The position numbers and the translations under genes were made by a program. This document shows, in pieces, positions 6,623 through 9,626 of a stretch of 9,626 bases of DNA. The notes beneath the pieces are model-generated. The model had not been told where the DNA came from, searched no databases, and saw nothing but the letters and a program-made list of their open reading frames with translations. The stretch is from Candidatus Methanocorpusculum equi (lineage in GTDB: Archaea > Halobacteriota > Methanomicrobia > Methanomicrobiales > Methanocorpusculaceae): assembly GCA_018065685.1 (NCBI GenBank), contig JAGHSU010000073.1:1-9626 (forward strand), in the 5' to 3' direction. Each line of letters opens with the position of its first letter. The stretch's first letter is position 1.

Positions 6623-7726
6623 TTAAATCTCCTTCAGCCGGTACTCGCGTCTTCCAAGCCCCATCTCCTCGGCAATCGTAAACTGCAGCTCCGGATTTGT
6701 CCCGGGCCAGACACGGGTAAACTTCTCCTCTCCTGCGTGGTGATGGTCCGGAAGAAGCGTTCCGTGAACACCTTCCGCATTATTTACCAGATCATAACAT
6801 GCCTTGTCAAGAGCTACCGGGTCACGGGAGGCCAGAATGCCGATGTCCGGAACAAAGGGTGTATCGTTCCACGGCGTGCAGTCGCAGTGCGGGGTAATAT
6901 TGGTGAGGAAGTTGATGTAGAAGACCTTTCCTGTCTTGTTTGCCACGGCTCCTGCCGCATACTCAATCATCCACTCCACAAACACCACCCCGTCATCCTG
7001 CCAGTCCAGATCAATCGCATGCTGCGGACACGTATTCATACACATCAGACATCCGATACAGCGGTCGGTATCGATTGCGATAGACGGCCCTTCAATAGAG
7101 ATACAAAACTCCGGACACGCATTGATGCAGGCCCCGCAGGTGATGCATTTTTCCGGGAGAAGAAGAGGACGTGTGGTGTGCTGCTCGCGTTTTCCCTCGC
7201 TTGCGGCGTATCCCATGCCGAGATTTTTAAGCGCCCCGCCGAATCCTGCCACTTCATGTCCCTTGAAGTGGGATATCACAACCATACTGTCTGCAGAGAC
7301 AATATCAGATGCCACTTTGACATGCTCAAAGTGTTTACCGTAAACCTCGACTTCACGGAAGTTCGTCCCTTTCAGTCCGTCAGCGATGAGCACCGGACAG
7401 GATAAAACCGGCCAGGTAAATCCGTGTTTTGCTGCAGTCTCCAGATTGTCCGCGGCATTGCGTCTTCCTCCCACATAGAGCGTGTTCGTGTCGGTTACAA
7501 ACGGCTTTGCTCCAATGGTCTGCACCTCGGCTGCAACGGATGCCACATGCATCGGATTTACAAAGGCATCATTCCCCCGTTCGCCGAAATGTACTTTGAC
7601 GGCGGTTAAATCATTTTCAGATACTGCAGATGAAAGTCCTGCCGCTTCACAGAGTGCGCGCAGTTTATGCTCGGTATTTCGTTTAATCCCGTGTGCTCCG
7701 GCACGGGCAATATAGACATCTTCCAT
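6623..7726 (-). CDS. DUF362 protein with two [4Fe-4S] ferredoxin motifs
   Basis: This cytoplasmic iron-sulfur protein has a DUF362 domain interrupted by a bacterial-type 2[4Fe-4S] ferredoxin insert. Numbered from the ATG at 7726 (367 residues), the DUF362 part includes TAVKVHFGERGN (41-52), VTDTNTLYVGGR (77-88) and ISHFKGHEVAGFGGALKNLG (151-170). The cluster ligands are Cys194, 197, 200 and 204 (CITCGACINACP) and Cys223, 226, 229 and 233 (CIGCLMCMNTCP). The domain resumes with DIGILASRDPVALDKAC (294-310). A role in electron transfer or a metal-cluster-dependent reaction is likely; the substrate is unknown. An ATG three codons upstream (7735) is also possible. The 7726 start is preferred because a BRE/TATA-like AAACC-TATGAATA places the transcript start right there. 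Confidence 0.9.
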   Translation of the reverse strand: MEDVYIARAGAHGIKRNTEHKLRALCEAAGLSSAVSENDLTAVKVHFGERGNDAFVNPMHVASVAAEVQTIGAKPFVTDTNTLYVGGRRNAADNLETAAKHGFTWPVLSCPVLIADGLKGTNFREVEVYGKHFEHVKVASDIVSADSMVVISHFKGHEVAGFGGALKNLGMGYAASEGKREQHTTRPLLLPEKCITCGACINACPEFCISIEGPSIAIDTDRCIGCLMCMNTCPQHAIDLDWQDDGVVFVEWMIEYAAGAVANKTGKVFYINFLTNITPHCDCTPWNDTPFVPDIGILASRDPVALDKACYDLVNNAEGVHGTLLPDHHHAGEEKFTRVWPGTNPELQFTIAEEMGLGRREYRLKEI

Positions 7727-7747
7727 ACAATTCATTTGGTGTGGAAG

Positions 7748-7760
7748 TATTCATAGGTTT
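7748..7760 (-). promoter_or_regulatory. BRE/TATA-like promoter of the DUF362 gene
   Basis: The minus strand reads AAACC (7760-7756) then TATGAATA (7755-7748). Its centre is about 26 bases upstream of the ATG at 7726, fitting a leaderless start. It lies outside the neighbouring inverted-repeat element, so the element does not supply this promoter. Confidence 0.4.
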
Positions 7761-7828
7761 GCATTGGAAAAACAGGGGACCGGCTGCTGCTCATTACCTG
7801 ATTATACTCTGCCGGAAATGTTTCACTC

Positions 7829-7860
7829 GTAACTATTCAGGTACCTTCGTGGGTTCTTTG
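7829..7860 (+). repeat. Left terminal inverted repeat of the element
   Basis: This 32-base end starts GTAACTATTCAGGTACC and pairs with 8312-8343 in inverted orientation with one mismatch. Similarity stops abruptly outside it. No convincing target-site duplication flanks it. A short CACTC occurs on the left (7824-7828) and near the right end (8352-8356), but it does not abut the right end. Confidence 0.7.
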
Positions 7861-7985
7861 TTCGTCGTTGTTGTAACTTAGGTGTGGATATACAAAAAAA
7901 TAACCGCAAATGACCACAAATTTTTCCGTTTTCCCACCCGCACGCCAGAGGCGTGCTCCAGCTTCGAGCCGGGGCTCTCGCAAAT

Positions 7986-8058
7986 CGCATTTTCCAGCGT
8001 CGTGAGTCGGCCGGATGCTAATCGCATCCGGCTGGTCGCCTCACGCCGGGAAAATGCG
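7986..8058 (+). repeat. Left core hairpin
   Basis: CGCATTTTCC (7986-7995) pairs with GGAAAATGCG (8049-8058), CGTGAG (8001-8006) with CTCACG (8040-8045), and GCCGGATGC (8010-8018) with GCATCCGGC (8024-8032). The apical loop is TAATC. That is about 25 base pairs in three stacked stems separated by internal loops. Confidence 0.75.
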
Positions 8059-8153
8059 GGAAAACGGGGTTATTGAGAAGAGAGACAGAAAGAGACAGGC
8101 GGACCTGTATGAATCATAAAATATAACCAATAAATCAAATCCGATATCTCCTC

Positions 8154-8249
8154 CCGTTTTCCCGCATTTTCCAGTCGTGAGGCGCCCCGGCAATGTGCGA
8201 TTAGCACATTGCAGCCTCACGACTGAAGAAAATGCGATTGGGAAAACGG
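8154..8249 (-). repeat. Right core hairpin
   Basis: About 39 base pairs are possible in 96 bases. CCGTTTTCC (8154-8162) pairs with GGAAAACGG (8241-8249), CGCATTTTC (8163-8171) with 8228-8236, CAGTCGTGAGGC (8172-8183) with 8214-8225, and GCAATGTGC (8190-8198) with GCACATTGC (8204-8212). Small bulges separate the stems. Read on the minus strand, the apical loop is TAATC, the same as in the left hairpin. It lies about 100 bases past the radical SAM stop codon and could also end or stabilise that transcript. Confidence 0.78.
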
Positions 8250-8311
8250 AAAAATTTGCGGTCATTTGCGGTTCTATTCTCAGACACCTGCACCTCAGTT
8301 ACAACAACCCG

Positions 8312-8343
8312 CAAAGAACACACGAAGGTACCTGAATAGTTAC
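8312..8343 (-). repeat. Right terminal inverted repeat of the element
   Basis: This is the inverted partner of 7829-7860, with one difference. It ends 7 bases from the stop codon of the radical SAM gene, so the element lies against the gene end without disrupting it. Confidence 0.7.
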
Positions 8344-8350
8344 AAATACC

Positions 8351-9343
8351 TCACTCAAACACACCCTCAATCCGCCTCCCGCATCTGCTGCACCGCCCGT
8401 TCTCCATCCCCGATGCATCTGCCAGGTACCCGCGCCGTCTGATTAAAACAGCCCCGCAGTCCGGACAGTATGTTGTCGTCCCTTCCGGGTGATGCAGGTT
8501 TCCCGTATACGGATAATACAGCCCTGCCCTCTTCGCGAGCCGGAACGCGGCATCCAGATGGCTGTATGCCGCAGGAGGTACATCACGCATTTTGTACATC
8601 GGATAAAACGCCGTAAAATGGTGCGGCACCGCAGGCCCCAGGGTTTCCATCTCCCACTCAAGCATTGATGAGAGTTCCTCTTCCGAGTTGTTAAGTCCCG
8701 GAATCAGAAGAGTCACCAGTTCCAGATGACACCCGAGCTCCTTCGTCCGCACAATGGTATCCAGCACCGGCTGAAGGGCTGCCCCGCCGCAGACATCCCG
8801 GTAGAACGCATCGGAAAATGCTTTCAGGTCAACACGAACGGCATCCATATACGGGGCAATCTCTTTCTGTGCCTCTTCGCTCAGATACCCATTCGTGACC
8901 ATCGCTGTCTTAAGACCGGCACGTTTCACCTCCCGTGCCGTATCATACATAAATTCGTAGAAGACTGTTGGTTCATTATAGGTAAACGAGATGCTCTGCA
9001 CCCCTGTCTCTTTGGCAGATGAGATGATATTCATGGGCATTGCTTCAGCGGTATCTGCATCCGGACACTGCGAGAGTTCATGGTTCTGACAGTGCAGACA
9101 GGTAAAGTTGCAGCTGAATGAACTAATGGATAGTGTTGTACTTCCGGGAAGAAAATGATTCAGCGGTTTTTTCTCTATCGGGTCCGTGCCGCATGCGGTG
9201 AGTCTGCCGTAGGTTTTTGTATATAGTGTTCCTCCGACATTCTGACGAACCCTGCAGAATCCCGTCTCACCGGGAAGTATTCTGCATCGTCTGGCACACA
9301 AACCGCAGCGTGATTCATCTGCGTCAAAAAAACGTGCCAGCAT
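8351..9343 (-). CDS. amrS: AmrS-type (AmmeMemoRadiSam) radical SAM enzyme
   Basis: This 330-residue radical SAM protein resembles the AmmeMemoRadiSam-system and PflA-like group. The radical SAM motif CNFTCLHC gives Cys78, 82 and 85, ligating the [4Fe-4S] cluster that cleaves S-adenosylmethionine. An N-terminal cysteine set (Cys13, 16, 20, 30: CGLCARRC...GFC) and DPIEKKPLNHFLPGS (54-68) are typical of the group. SFTYNEPTVFYEF and TAMVTNGYLS lie in the barrel. A C-terminal zinc ribbon is formed by Cys293, 296, 318 and 321. The substrate is not settled for this family; the usual AMMECR1 and MEMO partner genes are not in this window. The frame extends upstream to 9547, but that part is the out-of-frame shadow of the neighbouring gene. 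The ATG at 9343 matches the family's usual beginning. Confidence 0.9.
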   Translation of the reverse strand: MLARFFDADESRCGLCARRCRILPGETGFCRVRQNVGGTLYTKTYGRLTACGTDPIEKKPLNHFLPGSTTLSISSFSCNFTCLHCQNHELSQCPDADTAEAMPMNIISSAKETGVQSISFTYNEPTVFYEFMYDTAREVKRAGLKTAMVTNGYLSEEAQKEIAPYMDAVRVDLKAFSDAFYRDVCGGAALQPVLDTIVRTKELGCHLELVTLLIPGLNNSEEELSSMLEWEMETLGPAVPHHFTAFYPMYKMRDVPPAAYSHLDAAFRLAKRAGLYYPYTGNLHHPEGTTTYCPDCGAVLIRRRGYLADASGMENGRCSRCGRRIEGVFE

Positions 9344-9358
9344 AAAAAAAGAGGTTAT

Positions 9359-9372
9359 TGATTTATGCTTCT
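9359..9372 (-). promoter_or_regulatory. Possible leaderless promoter of the radical SAM gene
   Basis: The minus strand reads GAAGCATAAATCAA, with a TATA-like core centred about 22-24 bases upstream of the ATG at 9343, overlapping the stop codon of the upstream gene. Purine-rich sequence precedes it. A shared transcript with the gene only 19 bases upstream is equally plausible. Confidence 0.25.
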
Positions 9373-9626
9373 TTCTTAGCTGCGGTCTTTTTTGCCGCGG
9401 GCTTCTTCTCTGCAGTTTCTGCGTCTGCCTCTTCCTTCTTTGCGGCAGTCTTATTTGCTGCGGTCTTCTTTGCCGGCTTCTTCTCCTCTGCTGCCTCTTC
9501 TCCTTCTGTCTCGGTCTTCGGGCGCGGGAAGGACTCAACGAACTCAACTGCTTCTGCCTTGGGGAAGAGTGCTAATGCATCCTGCATAATCATGTACTGG
9601 GTCATAAACCAGTTCTGGTTGTACAT
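9363..9626 (-). CDS. Unidentified protein with Lys/Ala-rich C-terminal tail (reaches window edge)
   Basis: I do not recognise this gene. An ATG sits exactly at the window edge (9626), so it may be an 87-residue protein or the end of a longer one. The first 37 residues are ordinary and mixed (MYNQNWFMTQYMIMQDALAL at the start), followed by an acidic linker. From about residue 49 there is a strongly basic tail with repeats of the type PAKKTAANKTAAKK and PAAKKTAAKK. Such tails resemble histone H1-like or HupB-like nucleic-acid-binding tails, but composition alone does not prove DNA binding. It ends 19 bases before the radical SAM gene on the same strand. Confidence 0.6.
   Translation of the reverse strand: MYNQNWFMTQYMIMQDALALFPKAEAVEFVESFPRPKTETEGEEAAEEKKPAKKTAANKTAAKKEEADAETAEKKPAAKKTAAKKEA

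Larger units (their letters stand above)
7829..8343. repeat. 515-bp compound inverted-repeat element, MITE-like, no coding gene
   Basis: The left arm (7829-8068) and right arm (8153-8343) are inverted copies of each other around an 84-bp spacer. The outer 32 bases (GTAACTATTCAGGTACCTTC and on) match at 31 of 32 positions. The 36-base block at 7901-7936 matches 8239-8274 inverted at 34 of 36. The inner blocks 7984-8068 and 8153-8238 also match, apart from small differences. The left arm has 47 extra bases (7937-7983). Small frames inside are shadows of the palindrome, and no transposase is present. It begins 7 bases past the radical SAM stop and ends about 100 bases before the DUF362 start. 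A non-autonomous transposable element, a REP-like repeat, or a structured terminator/RNA locus are all possible. The repeat itself is seen directly; its class is inferred. Confidence 0.85.

Noticed and set aside
6584..7405. 273-codon plus-strand frame
   Set aside because: It is antisense to the DUF362/ferredoxin gene, whose cysteine motifs are unmistakable. The plus-strand translation has no recognisable domain.
7736..7828. Possible gene or RNA between DUF362 and the repeat
   Set aside because: Beyond the BRE/TATA-like element nothing with coding or structural character is visible.
7882..8265. Two small frames (7882-8076 plus and 8041-8265 minus) with similar peptides
   Set aside because: They resemble each other only because they lie in the inverted copies of the repeat. 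Neither has coding character or a known domain.
7829..8343. CRISPR array, integron attC site or retron RNA
   Set aside because: There are only two inverted copies with no regular spacers. The attC core sites are not seen, and no cas, integrase or reverse transcriptase gene is in the window.
8351..9547. 398-residue version of the radical SAM protein with an Arg/Gln-rich N-terminus
   Set aside because: The extra 68 residues are the out-of-frame reading of the upstream gene's Lys/Ala-rich tail. Family proteins begin near MLARFF at 9343.

Overview
The window looks like a chromosomal stretch of a methanogenic euryarchaeon, most likely of the order Methanomicrobiales (possibly Methanocorpusculum-like). 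The basis is a membrane-anchored archaeal LonB protease, a DUF371 protein, BRE/TATA-like promoters set about 25-30 bases upstream of start codons (leaderless or nearly leaderless transcripts), and T-rich terminators. These sit beside bacterial-type genes: both exonuclease VII subunits and a PpiC-like parvulin. The taxonomic placement is an inference from gene content, not a search result.

Layout. Positions 2-2107 (+) hold the 3' part of lonB, which runs in from the left edge. Its stop codon lies in the loop of a terminator-like hairpin. Positions 2180-3251 (+) hold an ArsR-like regulator with two winged-helix domains and a DUF371 gene 10 bases behind it. DUF371 converges on and overlaps the minus-strand block at 3226-6533: parvulin, then a HEAT-repeat protein, then xseA and xseB (read right to left). 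Positions 6623-7726 (-) hold a DUF362/ferredoxin protein. Positions 8351-9343 (-) hold an AmrS-type radical SAM enzyme. A Lys/Ala-rich tailed protein (-) reaches the right edge.

The outstanding feature is non-coding. A 515-bp compound inverted repeat at 7829-8343 fills nearly all of the gap between the radical SAM gene and the DUF362 gene. Its outer ends match at 31 of 32 positions. Each arm also carries its own large hairpin. The two hairpins keep a constant apical motif (TGC-TAATC-GCA) while four consecutive base pairs of the apical stem differ between copies and stay paired in both. That is the signature of selection on structure, or of a structured mobile repeat. No transposase, reverse transcriptase or other protein is encoded in it. 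It is best described as a MITE-like or REP-like element of unknown family.

The coding genes are otherwise mostly housekeeping: membrane proteolysis (LonB), DNA end processing (exonuclease VII), protein folding (parvulin), and iron-sulfur or radical chemistry (DUF362 and AmrS). The parvulin gene has no ATG, GTG or TTG upstream of its conserved first strand, although a TATA-like box places the transcript start at an ATT/ATA codon.
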